Shown one piece after another: positions 21,251-33,364 of a stretch of 64,000 nucleotides of DNA. A program made the translations under genes and the position numbers. Positions within the stretch are counted from its first letter, which is position 1; the number at the start of each line of letters is the position of its first letter. Below the pieces are notes generated by a model that was not told the DNA's origin, ran no database searches, and saw only the letters and a program-made list of their open reading frames with translations. Source of the DNA: Alligator mississippiensis (Eukaryota; Chordata; Crocodylia; Alligatoridae); contig NC_081828.1 of assembly GCF_030867095.1 (NCBI RefSeq), positions 210,868,978-210,932,977 on the forward strand, written 5' to 3'.

Positions 21251-23290
21251 CATTTATTTCCCTTCCAATATGGAAAGATATGTTTCAGCACAAGAAGCAT
21301 AAAACATCTTTATACTCTAGTGACTTAATTCTCAAAGGGCCTTGACTTTACCAGTATTGTTAAAATGCTGCAAAGTGAATAAAGGAAATTGGGAATAATC
21401 ATTTTGAAACTTTTTTTTTTTTTTAATTCCGGAAGTAGAGTGTTTTGAGCGGAGGTTTACTAACACAGGGCAGTCAGACAGGGACAAGGGTTGTGGCAAG
21501 GCTGGTACGAATCAATATAATGTAACCCATTTTCCAGATCTGTTTGGAAAAACTGCATTGTCGGTTGTGTCTTCCTGTCTCAACATCCAGTGATAAGGCA
21601 GTGAGCCTCCTAAATCGGACACACAGAGCCACATTGCTTGTCCTGCGAGTTTTGCAAGGTATTTGAATGCCCAGGCAGGGCAGAGGGGTTATAATTGGGG
21701 GAGGCATCATTTTAGTCCCACTGCCAGCTTTGCAGAGGATGATGCCCAGTGGAATGGGTACGAGGGCAATTAAAAAGTGGTTCAGTCCCAGCTCTGTCCT
21801 AGGCACCCCCCACTACCCATCTGGATTTGGGAATGAGCAGGGGATTTTTGAAGGTGGTTTTTGACACAACCACATTGCCTGGGGCAGGGACGGGCATCTG
21901 CAGCATGGGTCCCACGAGTGGCACAGGCAGCTTCTGTGTGGCACTGGCAGATTGGGGAGGTGGCGCAGCAGCAGACGGGGCAGGGAGCAGAAAGCAAAGC
22001 AGCAGATGGAGTAGGAAGCACAAAGCAAAATGCAGAGCAGCAGGGAAAAGGGATCAAAGTGGCACTTGCAAAGAGCGCTGGGCTAAATTGTAACATGCCT
22101 GCCAGGAAGGTTGGTCCTCACTGGCCTGGCTCTGCAGGGGCCCACAGAAATTTTCCGGGGTGCTGAGAAACCCCCTGATAAGAGGGTGGAACTGCTAGGA
22201 AAGGGAGTCCAAAGGTATTAAATACAGAGGTGGGAAAGATGGGGAGGTTGCAGGGGGAACTGCTGCAAGGACGAACGGTTTCTGCTGCCTGCTTCAGGGA
22301 CAGTATTGGCTTTGCTTTGTGAGCGGACTTGCAGAATAAAAGACGCCCTGCAGCCAAGGGCTGATATGGTGTAGCACTGCCTTTTCTCTCCCTGCACTGA
22401 TGAGATGCATATTTGCATATGCCAATAAACAAATGACATGCCTACTAAGGAAACTGGGATGGTGAGGGTGGAGCAATGGGAAGGCAAGCTGTTTTCAGAC
22501 CCCACTGGAAAGCAGCTGCCGGGTTGGAGCAGGTGGCACGGCATTAAGAAGGAGGGGTTCCAGCCACACGACCTTGGAGGCTGCCCCTTGTGCTAGTGGT
22601 GACCCCTTCCTGTCCTCAAAGGAGGCAAGGCCCCAGGAAGTGTGGGGCAGGGGCTGTGGGATCCTGCCTACCTAGCCAGCGCCTTCTCCAGTCTTGATCC
22701 CCACCTTTGCAATCCAGGCAGCCAAGGAATCCACCAGACGGAGGTGTTTTCTCATTGTCAGACTTTGACGCCTTCAGAAGAAGTGGCCTGTGCGCCTGTC
22801 TGCAAGCAGCAGGTTGTGTCTCTCCCCCAGCTCGAACACCGCCCGCTCAGGCGCTTTGCAGACATCGCATGAAGCACGAGGGCATCGGCTGCTGGGGGGG
22901 CTCTGGCAGCCGGCAGGTGTGAGAGTGTCTTGGTGCCCACAGCAGTCGTGCACCGGTTCTGCTCCTTCAAAGAGGACTGAGAGCCCGAGCCCTGCTCCTG
23001 TCCCTTTCCCCTCCTCTTCTTCCTCTCCCGGGTGCTCTTGCAAACCTCCCAACCAAAGCAGTCGACCCCTTATTGGATTTTATAACAGTGCAAGGGGAGG
23101 AAAAAACCCATCACACGCACAAATGGAAAGACCCAGCCAGAGGTCTTTATCCTCCACGCGACCTTCAGTTATTTTCTACACCAGGACCGAGGCTATGATT
23201 GTGCCACAGCTATTTTTCATAAATCTCATAGAGTTGGGGCAGAAAGGGCAGCGTCCAGGGGAAACGTTACCAGGCTTGTTTCCAGCCGCC
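21251..23290. other. Non-coding, no feature seen
   Basis: A T/A homopolymer tract lies at 21,411. GC-rich purine runs lie at 21.95-22.06 kb. No gene is supported. Confidence 0.3.
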
Positions 23291-23594
23291 AGCTCCTAAT
23301 CTCACCAAGTGTATCGTCCTACTCTGGACCTCCCGTTGTTACCAAATTTGCCCATTACTTTGGGGTGTGCTCATTTATTAGGGATAGTTTCTAGGGTCTT
23401 GGTGATTCTGTCAAAGTGCTGCTTGTGTTACTATACGGAGCTGTATTTCTCCCTTCTGCAAGCCCTCAACCCCAATGGAGCTATCTTGCAGGACTCAGTC
23501 TCAATGGGACTGGGTTCCTCCAGTCACCAAATCAGTCATACACACAAACACACACAAATTAACGTGACACGCCTGATCTGGCCGGGCTGATCAG

Positions 23595-23770
23595 CATGGA
23601 CAGGCTGACACCCTCATATGCCAAGAATCAGTTCATAAGAGCAACAATAAAATGCAGTCAGACACAAGCACACCGGTGAACAGAATCCCTCTGAATCCGG
23701 CTGGGTGTCCAGCTGACACCCTCATGGGCCAGCATTCAGTTCATAAGGGCACGTCTGAGCCAAACTGGGT
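23595..23770. repeat. Imperfect direct repeat, about 120 bp period
   Basis: GCTGACACCCTCAT followed by AAT/ATTCAGTTCATAAG occurs at about 23,605 and again at about 23,723. Confidence 0.55.
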
Positions 23771-24275
23771 CAATCAGCCTGTACAAGCTGATCCCCTTAT
23801 GTGTTTCAAACTCAGCACGTCCCAATCTTTGGCCTCTTGATGAGCAGACCCCACAATAATTTAGGCTTCACAGGGATCTTTAGCATAGGTAAAAGAAGCG
23901 TTGCTGCAGAGCACAGGAGGAAAAAGAAGCAGAGAAGGAAAAAATATACCCAATTACTACTAGTTTGCCTATAAAAGTTATTTATTGCTAAGCATATGAA
24001 ATATATATAGTACTAGTAGTAATAGACATGCAAAAGAAAAACAAACACAAACAATGACAATACTACCCTGGTTTCACTAAGTATTTGGGGAAACTCAGCT
24101 CAAGTAATACAGTGCAAGTTCAGAAGTTTATGCCTAGACAGACGAGAGAGAACGCTGGGGTCTCACCTAGTCCACGGTACTCAGGCTGCAAAGCTGACAG
24201 GCACAGTCCGTAGCACAATCCTTGAAGGGAGATGATCTGTTCTTCCAGCGTCCCAAGAATGACAGGGGATGGTGT
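23771..24275. other. Non-coding, AT-rich
   Basis: Contains TATATATAG near 24,003 and A-rich runs. No recognised gene. The wider 23.3-25.1 kb segment has an interspersed-element look, but I could not assign a family. Confidence 0.25.
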
Positions 24276-24288
24276 CAGCACAGGAGTT

Positions 24289-24419
24289 TTCTTCTTCTTT
24301 CCTTTTCTCCCTCTTTCCTCCTGCTTCTTCTTTTTCTTTCTCTTTCTTCTTTTTCTTTTTTTTTTCCTCTTTCCTCCTGCTTCTTCCTTTTCTTTCTTTC
24401 TCTTTTTTTTTTTCCTCTT
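24289..24419. repeat. Long polypyrimidine tract
   Basis: About 130 nt, almost all C and T, with the motif CTCTTTCCTCCTGCTTCTTC present twice (about 24,311 and 24,367). Confidence 0.9.
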
Positions 24420-25375
24420 AAGCACACACACTTACAGATTTTTATACCCTCAGTTCAGCTGCTTCAAAGCACCCTCAGTAGTGTAAATCATTGTCTTTTC
24501 TATTGACAAGGGGTTATCTGGTTTGGACCATCTCAGGAAACTGATTGATAATCAGGAAACACTTAAGATTAGGGAGTAACCCAAATACTTGGGAGCCAGC
24601 TTGAGATTCCCATGGATGGCAGATATCCTGATGGGATATCTCATGGTTTCTTCAGGAACAATAGATAGCTTGCAGCATCAGGATTTTGGATTTTTACTTG
24701 TTGTGCACAAGCCTCAGCTTAGCATGACTTTTCCAGATTTTACTATAGTCTTTTAACAGACTTAAAGCAATTATTGGGGTGCTCATAACCTTTTGTGGAG
24801 AGGACTCCCACCAGTCGTCTCGGGAAAGATACGACAACACCTGGGATTAGGGCTCCAGCAGGCTGGATGCTGTGATGAACCCTTAACCATTGTTCCAGTG
24901 TTGCCCGTACCCCCTCGGACTCGGTCTCTTGCCTCAGCATTCCCTAACCCGGCAACCGAGTTTTAGTTAATCAAGTTTAAAGAGGCCTCCCATAGTGGGA
25001 CCGGGGAATGTACGGCCCGAGATGCCTATTAAACTTAGAGCTGTGTGTGTGTGTGTCTGGGGGGAGAAAAGTCCTTAGCAAATCCAGATTAGAACTGGTC
25101 TGATAAATGCTGAGCTGGGTGTGTGTGAACATGGGTTGATTAACATTGGAAGCACAGATTCCCCATCATGCAGCGCTCTCCTGCTTCTCTGGTCCCAGAA
25201 TTCACTGCAGTCTCTGCTTCAGGCTTTCTGTTCTCCATCTCTCATGTAAATGAATGGTCATCTGGTTCCATCTCAGATGCAGATGAGACCGAGGGCAGTT
25301 GTTCACTCTTATCGCCCTTATCTGGAGAGTTTTAGGTGCGTCTCTCACTGCATCTTAATCAGTTTCGTTTAGGTA
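24420..25375. other. Non-coding, no firm feature
   Basis: Includes a short (TG)n at 25,042. Nothing else is recognised. Confidence 0.25.
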
Positions 25376-25426
25376 GGGGGGGGGGGGGGGTGAGTCCTTG
25401 TGAGTCAGACAGACTGCATCCTGTGC

Positions 25427-25700
25427 CAGGGTTGCCCAAGAACACAGAGCTGAGGCGTAACACCGACCCCTCCGTTCACCAGACCCACCACCCTCATCCC
25501 CAGCTCTGCCCAGTCCAGGATGCAAACTGCATGCAGCTTGGGTCCTGGACGGCCAGAGCGGGTGCTGGATCTGTGATGGTGGGAGAGAGCTATAGGTCTG
25601 ATCTGGCCAGCAGGGCTGCCCCTGCATCATTCCTCGGGTGTGTGAATTGGTCCGGCATCACTCATCCGGCCCGTGGGATAGATGTGTTGGACACCCCTAC
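25427..25700 (-). mobile_element. hAT-like miniature element
   Basis: The left end CAGGGTTGCCCAAG and the inverted right end TAGGGGTGTCCAAC are hAT-like inverted ends. The right part has GGCCGGACCAATTC-type sequence on the minus strand. No clear target duplication is seen. It lies just downstream of the unit 2 pseudogene. Confidence 0.45.
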
Positions 25701-25739
25701 TACAGGGGCACCTGTATGATCTCACACATCACAACGAGA

Positions 25740-26830
25740 TTCTCCACCGCCACCGTGGTGTACGGCCTGGCCTCGGCGCATAACGCCCAGTGCTGGTTGA
25801 GGCTGGACTTGCAGGTGAAGCTCTTCCCGCACCGGAGGCAGACCTAGGGTCTCTCTCCAGCGTGGCCCAGCTGGTGCCTCCTCAGGTGCCCGAGGGCACC
25901 GTAGCTCTCCCCACATTGGGTGCAGATGAAGGGGCGCTGGCGGGCGCGGATGAGCCGGTGCCTGGCGAGGTTGGCCTTCTGGCAGAAGACCTCGCTGCAC
26001 TGCGAGCACGGGCAGAGCTTTTCTTGGGTGTGGACCCACTGGTGCATGAGGAGGGTGAAACCCCTTCTGCAGTCCAGGCAGGCAAACAGCGTGTGCCCAC
26101 CTGTGTGCTGGGAGCTGGGACTTGTCGGCAAAGCGCTTGGGGCAGTGGGCACGCAGGTGCAGGTGCGCTGGTGGGCGAGGACGTCGGCTCTCTGTGCAAA
26201 GCACTTGCTGCATGTGGCGCATGGGTATGGCCTCTCGCCCGTGTGCGTCTGCTTGTGCTGGGCCAGCTGGGACCTCTTGAAGAAGCGCTTGGGGCAGCAG
26301 CCACTCGCCCCGGTGTCTGCGCTGGTGCTTGCTGAGGTTGTCTTTCCTGCTGAAGCCCTTCCCGCAGTCGGGGCAGACGTGTGCCATCCTTCTCCTCAAG
26401 CCTCCCCTGGTGCTGGAGGGAGCTCCTTGCCAGCTTTCCTCCTCTACTTCATGTTGCACTTGTGTTTCTCCTAGGCTGGCCAGGTGCCTCAGACCCTCGT
26501 CTCATCAGGGGCCTTGGCTGGACCATGACACCTCCTGACCCGTTTTAGGGGTGGCCTCTTGTCACATCTCCCTGGCCCCCGGCTTCTGGGACGGGCTGTC
26601 TCCTGTGGGTCCTCGGATGGGCCGTGAGATTCCCTCCCGAATAAAGCATCTCGCACATTTAGCACACGCGTGCACTCTTTGTTCCCTGTCCACGGTGCCA
26701 GAGCTCTTCTTCTCTCCATCACACCCACCTGGTGGGGGTGTCAAACCTCTCTTCTGCTCACGTCTTTCCCTACCGTTGGAGCAAGCGCCTGGTCTTTCTG
26801 TTGCCTCCAGTTGTGCATTTTCCATTGCAG
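25740..26830 (-). pseudogene. Broken C2H2 zinc-finger gene (unit 2)
   Basis: Remnants of about nine fingers lie in shifting frames. A finger near 26,670 (HACAKCARCF) has lost its His residues. HVCPDCGKGFSRKDNLSKH near 26,380 is intact. A frame change follows it, and a further open stretch runs from about 26,300 to 25,844. Inside that stretch one finger (CPKRFADKSQLPAH, near 26,120) is readable only in another frame. Other fingers have lost residues (RRGFTLLMHQWVH is shortened) or zinc ligands (second His changed to Cys or Arg). A TAG replaces the linker before the last finger (VCLRCGKSFTCKSSL). The order KANLxxH, PFICxxCGxSY, GHxxRHQ matches fingers 23-24 of unit 1, so this is a paralogue. 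It is almost certainly not a working gene. Confidence 0.85.
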
Positions 26831-26834
26831 CAAT

Positions 26835-28275
26835 GCCCTCCCTCCCATTTGCTACACAGATAGCATAGCTTTGCTCTCAGCTTTGCCTGGACGCCAGGCT
26901 GGGCTGGATGCTTCGCTGGCAGGGAGTAGCTTGGTCACATGTGTTTTCTGCCAGGTTGTCTTCTTCGTTGGCCTCTTCCTCACTCGTGGAGGTTTTCAGC
27001 TGGCCTTGGTGTACTCTCACTTCTCCTTCCATGTTTCATTTCCCAGTTGGGTACCTATTTTTGGCATGTTCCTCTCAATGCTTCTCCTTATTTTTTTTTT
27101 TTTTAATCTTTAGGCTTTAATCTGTTAGATGAATAACAAAATACAATTGGTTCAGAGGCTGCTGACCAAGAATAGTCCATATTTAGAAACCTGGGGTTGG
27201 GGGAACATCTCAGAGTAGTCATAAATGAAGAGCAGTAGCTGGAGCCACCCCCATGTAGATGAGGACTAGGCGTCAGGACTCCCGGCTCCTCTTTGCAACT
27301 TTGCTGCTCACTTGCTTTGTGCTGTGCAGGTCACTTCTCTTCTTGCTGCCTTTGCTTCCCTCTCCAGAGCAGAAACAAGGCAGAGAGAAGAGGGGGGAAA
27401 GGTGGTATTTATCATAATTTGCAGATTAGGAACTGAATCAAAGAAAGATTAAGGATGAAATCTGGGCCCCTTTGAAGTTAATGGGAGCTTTGCAGCTGTT
27501 GTCAATGGAGTCGCCATTTCCCCTCTATACGGCTTGCCCAGTCGCAAGCAAAGTCTAGGAACCGAGAGCTGAACTAGGATCCCTACAGCCCAGCAAAACC
27601 ATATCCCGCTATAATATGAGTGGTCTCAAAAGACATTTGTTCATGTTTTATTGAGTCCTTCAACATTTCACACTCAGCCCAAAAGTGCCTGGAGTTTGCA
27701 AGCTGTAACAGTGCAGCAGAAGAGGCAGCCTGTATTTCACAGGATTACCTCGGTCCCAGACAAACCTGTTGTTCTTTGCTATATAATTAACATTACCAAG
27801 CTTTGCCTAGTTCTTTCTGGGGCTGATTTTCTTTTTTTTAATTTGCTGACCTGGATAACACACTTGGCTAACAGCCAGCTTCTTTCTTCTTTCCTGTCGC
27901 CCCCCCTGTACACGGAAATGGGCACCGGTATTCACACCAGAGAGCAGTTGTTCCTCCTGTCTGCTCACCCATTTTCCATATCAAATGCTTTGGACGGGTT
28001 TAAAGCCCAATATTTAAAGCAAACCTATTTGAATAGTTCATGCTTCTGGTGTGTTGTGTGAATCAGCGAATCAAAAAAAACATCACTCTCAGGTTCACTT
28101 GAGACAAAACCAAGCAAAACAACAAAAAACAACCCCTTATTCCCCATGAAAGAGATAGAGGGGAAAGTGTTTCCAAATTTCATTTTTACATGTGCTATAC
28201 CATTATCATGCAAAGGTAATAAAATGAAACTATTTTGTCTTGGTATCTCTTGAATTTATTTTTTTGAAAGTATTC
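26835..28275. other. Non-coding, presumed unit 2 intron side
   Basis: GATGAAATCTGGGCCCCTTT near 27,447 recalls a dispersed sauropsid repeat. No exon is seen. Confidence 0.3.
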
Positions 28276-28276
28276 C

Positions 28277-28306
28277 TCCCCCCCACCCCACCCCACCCCA
28301 CCCCAC
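28277..28306. repeat. (CCCCA)n tract
   Basis: A C7 run followed by five CCCCA-type units. The minus strand is G-rich. Confidence 0.9.
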
Positions 28307-29748
28307 TTTTAGCTAAAGTTGTTAGTGAATTCACAGTCAATTTGGTATTTCAGATCTGAAATGGCATTTTTACTGAATTGAATATTGGCTAACGCTATTT
28401 TTATCTGCTTCTGATTTAACGCCCAGCTAACACCAGTGAAGCATTCAGTCCTTGGACTTTCAGGGACTTTTTGCATTTTGAAAGCAATTGTGACTAGCCC
28501 CTATATGGTTTTAAAGGAGTGGAAACAGGATTAAATTGCTATTTGAAGGGAAAATACTTTAGCCTCAGCCTGTGGGTGAAAGTACCATTCCAACACCCTG
28601 CTAAACTGTCATGACTGATGTCTGGGGAGGGGAAATATCCATGGCAGGTATCCCACGTGCAAGCCCAGAGCCTTGGGGTTCAGATGCCCCCTAGTCTCGC
28701 TTGTCCCTAGCCAAAAGGCAATAGGAGCAAGCTAAAGGGAGAGCTCAAGAGCAATCTCCCGTCACCATAAATTGTGTAGCCAAGATCCTCTCATTGGGGG
28801 GCTCTAGTAGACTGTCACAGGGGTGCCTGCCCACCGCGCAATGGGCAGGTCTCCACCCTCAACTGCACCAGGCTGGGAAGAAGGGGATCTCCCCTGCCAG
28901 GTATGAAAAACCACCTGGACCGAAACCATCATCATGGTATCTCCCCTGCCAGGTAATGGGGCATTGCATGGCCTGACTCTATGGGTTAGGCTGCTCTGCA
29001 CTACCCCTCCTGTGAATCCTGCCTCTCAAACCAATGCAGCCGGCAAGAAGAGGAGAGCCTCTCTACCTCTAAGCTTTACCCCTCTAGGCTGCCAGTACAG
29101 CGGCGTGGCCAGAGGATACATCTCCTCTGATGATTCCTAACTGAGGTCTGGTCCTTAAGGCCCATTTGCAGCTGATGTAACAGAGGTGCTTGCTGTGGTT
29201 TTCGCTGCTGATGCAACAAAAAGCAAGCTGAAAATACACAGGGCACAGCTGGGCTTTATATGCAAACACACCCGGGCAAACTCCATATATACATACGGCT
29301 GCTCTGACCGGCTCTTTGAAGCTTCTCCCGTCTAGAAGACAGCGAGCTGCTGGAAAGGGGCTCGCAGACAATTTAAAAGGACACAATCCTATTCTTACAT
29401 GCTACAATACTCCTTGTCTATACCCAAGTTTCTAAGTGGAAAACAAGGCTCTTGCCTTGCAAATGTGTATGCACATACTTACCGTTACCACTACAGGTAC
29501 AGACATTATATTTTTACCAGTATAGGTGATCAGAAACTGGCCTGCATCCATAACAGAACAGAAGTTCAGCACACATTGACTGGTTTAAAAATGGTGGAAC
29601 CTGGTCCAAGATTTGCAATCCACCCCCTCCAAGGGCAAACGTATGTTGTGTTCACTACCAATCTAAACTACGTTGCTTATAGAAAACCATGCGACTCCGC
29701 TTGATTCTGCCTTGGGCTTTTTGAATGTCTGTACCTAGCCTAGGCAGA
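28307..29748. other. Non-coding, no feature seen
   Basis: A direct repeat ATCTCCCCTGCCAGGTA occurs at about 28,888 and 28,940. Nothing else is recognised. Confidence 0.3.
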
Positions 29749-29749
29749 C

Positions 29750-30295
29750 AAGGTTATTTGGGTAAATGTGCTATCTTTTATTGGACCAAATGAATAGTTG
29801 GAAAAATTGTTCTTTGCTAGCTTTTGGGGATAGGCGCCCTTCCTCAGGCATAGGAGTCTGCTGATCTGTGCCTTCTCTGTAGTGTCCAAATACAGGCTTA
29901 AACCAATATGCAAAGAACAGGCCTGTGAAAATGCAAATGCATGACAGGGAAGATCAGAGGGGATAGGAGTTAATAGGTGTGAGACCGGTTGAGGGGAGAG
30001 GGGGACCAAAGGAATGTCGACAGGTGATAAAATGCATCTGGGACAGTCTAAAGATGTCACCCGGGATTATCAGATGGCAGGCAGGTTTTATAATGTGCCA
30101 TAAATCCAATGTCTATAGTTAGTCCCTGGTTTTTTATATCCAGTAGATTTGTGAAGTGAAGTTCGTAGGCTCATCTATGAAAGGTGCTTTGTAAGTTCCC
30201 TTTGAGGATCAGAACTGAGAGACTGGCGAGAGAGCGGTTGTCTTGTGAGAAGTGTGCGCCCCCAGGTAAGTGGGTATTTTTGTCTTTCTACCTAG
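29750..30295 (-). mobile_element. Penelope-like retroelement remnant with GIY-YIG code
   Basis: On the minus strand 30,295-30,190 reads like the end of the Penelope-like GIY-YIG endonuclease region (KDKNTHLPGGAHFSQ, then SLSVLILKGNLQSTF). Further along, 29,860-29,755 carries the typical tail with AAAGC, TAGTTGG and TTGGTCCAATAAAAGA-type words. The copy is partial, diverged and inactive. Related tails lie at 45.5, 59.9 and 61.9 kb. Confidence 0.6.
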
Positions 30296-30546
30296 CCTAG
30301 GAGCAGCTACATTGATTTCAGGATCAGGGCCTTAAGGGCCAACTCTGACAGCTGCAGAGAAAAGCTGCTGCTCATGATAATTAATAGCAATCAATGAGCA
30401 CTGAAGCTGTATTCAAGCATGCCAATACGCTGTTACCATTAAAAATGTTCCTTGTTTTAAAATCCAGATACTTTGTCTTACTGACATTTGTGCAGATACA
30501 ACCCCTGTAAATACAATATAGCCCTGCAGGTGAACCTTCAAGGGCT

Positions 30547-30595
30547 TGCACGCACGCACGCACACACGCATGCACGCATGCACGCATACGCATGC
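30547..30595. repeat. Alternating purine-pyrimidine repeat
   Basis: A run of 49 nt made of CGCA, CACA and TGCA units alternates pyrimidine and purine without a break. Confidence 0.9.
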
Positions 30596-31680
30596 CAGTA
30601 TACAGCTGTCTGGACATGCCAGTATAACTATGCCAATATAAGTCCCTTTGTGGACACCCTTATTCTGGAATAAAAGCAACTTCATTATAAAGTGATGTCT
30701 GGCATACTTACAGCAGCATAATTGTGTCGCTTCACGATGTATATTCCACTTTCCCCAAGTGAACAAGCATGAAAAGTTGGAGAAATCCTATAAATCAACG
30801 GGATTTCTCCTTTTGTTAATGTTTGGCAGGCTGTTAGCTGTTTTCCTGAATCAGGACATGTATGAAAATTATGACACAAATATCCAACCTTAGTAATAAT
30901 ACTTTACTCATCCAATGAGCTGAGGACATACAAACACAGTGACACTAAACTTGAGAAAACACAGTAGCTGCATGGAGTGAAACAGTGCATTAATGGATCT
31001 GTGCTGTCAGCAGAGAGAAACTGAGATTGCTAAGAAAAATACATGCACCCGTGCATCCCTCCTACAATAAGCTGCAGTGCTGAAGATGGACCGGGCCCAT
31101 TCAGTTCATGCAGTTTGAAAATTGAACATAGAAAGCTGATTTCCTTCACCACAGGGGAATGCTAACATGGCAGATGTTAAACAGAAAAAAGCTGGAAAAC
31201 ATTAAAAAAGAGTCAATCCCTTGCAAGTGAGCAAATATCATCATTTCTCTTGGCAATCTTGTGGTCGTGGAAAAACTGTCCACAGCAAGCTTCCAGACAT
31301 ATGCGAAGTGGCACTAAATTCAGTAGTTGATTCTGATGGCAAATACCCAAGAGAGATTTAGCCACAGTTTCTAGGCATGCACTATTCTGTTGATCAGCGA
31401 TTTCAAGCCTGGATATATCCACATAGCAAAAAATCTTTCACTTTTTCTGTCTTTGTGCATTGAAACGGCCGTGTAAACAGACAAGATGCTCACTGCCCTC
31501 AGCTCAGCTAAGGGGAAATACTGGCTCCAGGCATTTACCTTTTATTCTTTCAGAATTAGCAAGTGGAGGGCTTTTCAGGTACCTTGGCAGCAAAAGCAAT
31601 GCAGACCTGGCTTTTCCTCACACATAAAGACGGACGCCAACATATGTTGTCTGTCCTGCCAGTTCTGCATCCCCCAGTGT
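30596..31680. other. Non-coding, presumed unit 2 intron
   Basis: No exon or repeat is recognised. Confidence 0.3.
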
Positions 31681-31963
31681 CTGTGGTGCTGAGTAACGAG
31701 AAGTCTGTGCCAACACTATAAAAACTACCGGGAAAAAGGTAAAACACAAGGCAGAGGAACAAAGCCAGCATGCCAGGGGGGAGAGGGAATGGGTGCTGGA
31801 GTCTGCGGGGTCTGTACAGTGGCTGGGCCCACAGGGCCATTGGCACTGCCAGACAGCATCTATTCGGAGGGTGCCAGGGCAGGAGGTAACCCAACGGCAG
31901 ATGCACAGAGCCCGCTGGAGCGGAGCGAGCTTGGCTTGGTGGTACCTGGTTGGGAATTGCAGT
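31681..31963 (-). promoter_or_regulatory. Decayed promoter module of unit 2
   Basis: The module shares CCGGTAGTTTTTA, CACAGACTTC and TCAGCACC with the modules at 18.0 and 44.2 kb. Its SBS-like box reads ACTGCAATTCCCAACCAGG (31,963-31,945), with the central A changed. After the conserved block there is no GTAAGT or GCAAGT at the matching place. It lies 4.9 kb upstream of the finger pseudogene on the same strand. I infer it was the promoter of that gene. Confidence 0.45.
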
Positions 31964-32648
31964 CATTAGGAAGCAGCAGCCAGGCACTGCCCTTTAAACT
32001 GCCCGGGATGCTGCTTCTGGATCCCTCCCTGCTCCCCTTTTAATAGGATGCTAGGGAAGGAAGCAATCTCCCTGGAGCACCAGGCAAAGAGATTACCGCA
32101 CAGCAGCGGGAGTGATTTGCCCTGCAGCACTTCCCCTGTGCAAATGTGAAGCAGAGGAGGGGGCTTTGAGGGAGGGGAGTCAGGGACCTCATCCCTAGCC
32201 TGGCAGTATAGAGTTAACCCTTTTGGCATTGGGAGAGGCACAGCTGGCTGCAGTGAGGGCAAAGGCAGGTGACTGCCTGGGAGTCTGTATTATGGCAGGC
32301 TCTGGATTTAGCATGAGGGCGGCTGGATTAGGGGTTGGTGTGTTGGGCAGAGGCATTGGCATGTGCAAGGGAAGCCGAAGGGGCTGTGTGAGCAACCGGC
32401 TGGAGACTTTGTCAGGGAGAGCCAGGCATTCTGGGGCTGCGTTGCAAGGAACAGAGGATGAATGCTTTTTGATTACCTTAAATTAGAAACAACATAATGT
32501 GGGAAGGACGATGGTCACCTGATGGGGTTTGCCTTCCCAAGAAGGGGAAGCTCATCAGTGAATGGCAGGTCGACCACCTTGCATTTACTGCAGGGTAATA
32601 GTGTATACACAGATGCTTAATTCAGAATAGCAGATGCACCGTAAGTCC
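31964..32648. other. Upstream flank of unit 2
   Basis: No motif is recognised beyond the module itself. Confidence 0.3.
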
Positions 32649-32653
32649 ACACT

Positions 32654-33124
32654 GGGTGCACCTACACTTGTTATTAATGCAATGCAATAAACTCTGGTAT
32701 AGTTTGCACCAGAGTTGGCTGCTCCTGGGCACAGTGTCTACATGTGCACCTGGGACCGCAGCGCTTTGAGCTGGGCTGGAGCAGTCCCGGGCTGGCAGTG
32801 GGCATGGGGGTTCAGCCCTGGGCCCCAGGTGGTGGCATTGGACAGTGGAGGGGCTGGCTGGGGCATGACAGTTGGGTACTACAGGGTACTACAGTTTTGG
32901 GGCTAGGTGGCAGACAGTACCCACACTGTAGCACCCTTGTGCCCCCAGTTCCAGTCAGTGTGCACCTGTATTTCAGTGCACTTAAGTACTCTGCTGTGAG
33001 ATAGTACTGTCAGAGACGGTACTATCTTATGGCGGAGTTAATTTACTGCGCCCTGAGACTGGTGCACGTATAGACTGTGACACTTTACTGAGGAGCTAGT
33101 TAAATGCACATATAGATGCACCCA
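32654..33124 (-). mobile_element. TIR miniature element, family A, inverted copy
   Basis: The left end GGGTGCACCTACAC and the inverted right end GGGTGCATCTATATGTGC pair. The order of internal blocks is the reverse of the 3.2 kb copy (ATAAACTCTGG first, TAGTACTGTC hairpin last). The 13-bp stem AGATAGTACTGTC faces GACGGTACTATCT with one mismatch. Confidence 0.6.
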
Positions 33125-33364
33125 CTATAGCTTTTCTCTCAATAACTTGCTCATATGCTCACACTCTATCCTTGTTTTGTGTTGTCGTACAGATAACATT
33201 TGTATAGATAAATAATTTGTACAGATAAAAAAAGTACCAGTCCATTTGAAAATATGTTAATGCTGGATTTTCAAAGCTCTTGATGCAAGACCTAGAGCTC
33301 TGCTCCATGTTGCTTGGTTTTTAACTACAGAAAAATGCTAGAGAAATTCTTGTTGCAAAGAACT

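Noticed and set aside
23300-25100. Possible interspersed element, perhaps LTR-type
   Set aside because: No defined ends or family signature could be read; described only as unassigned.
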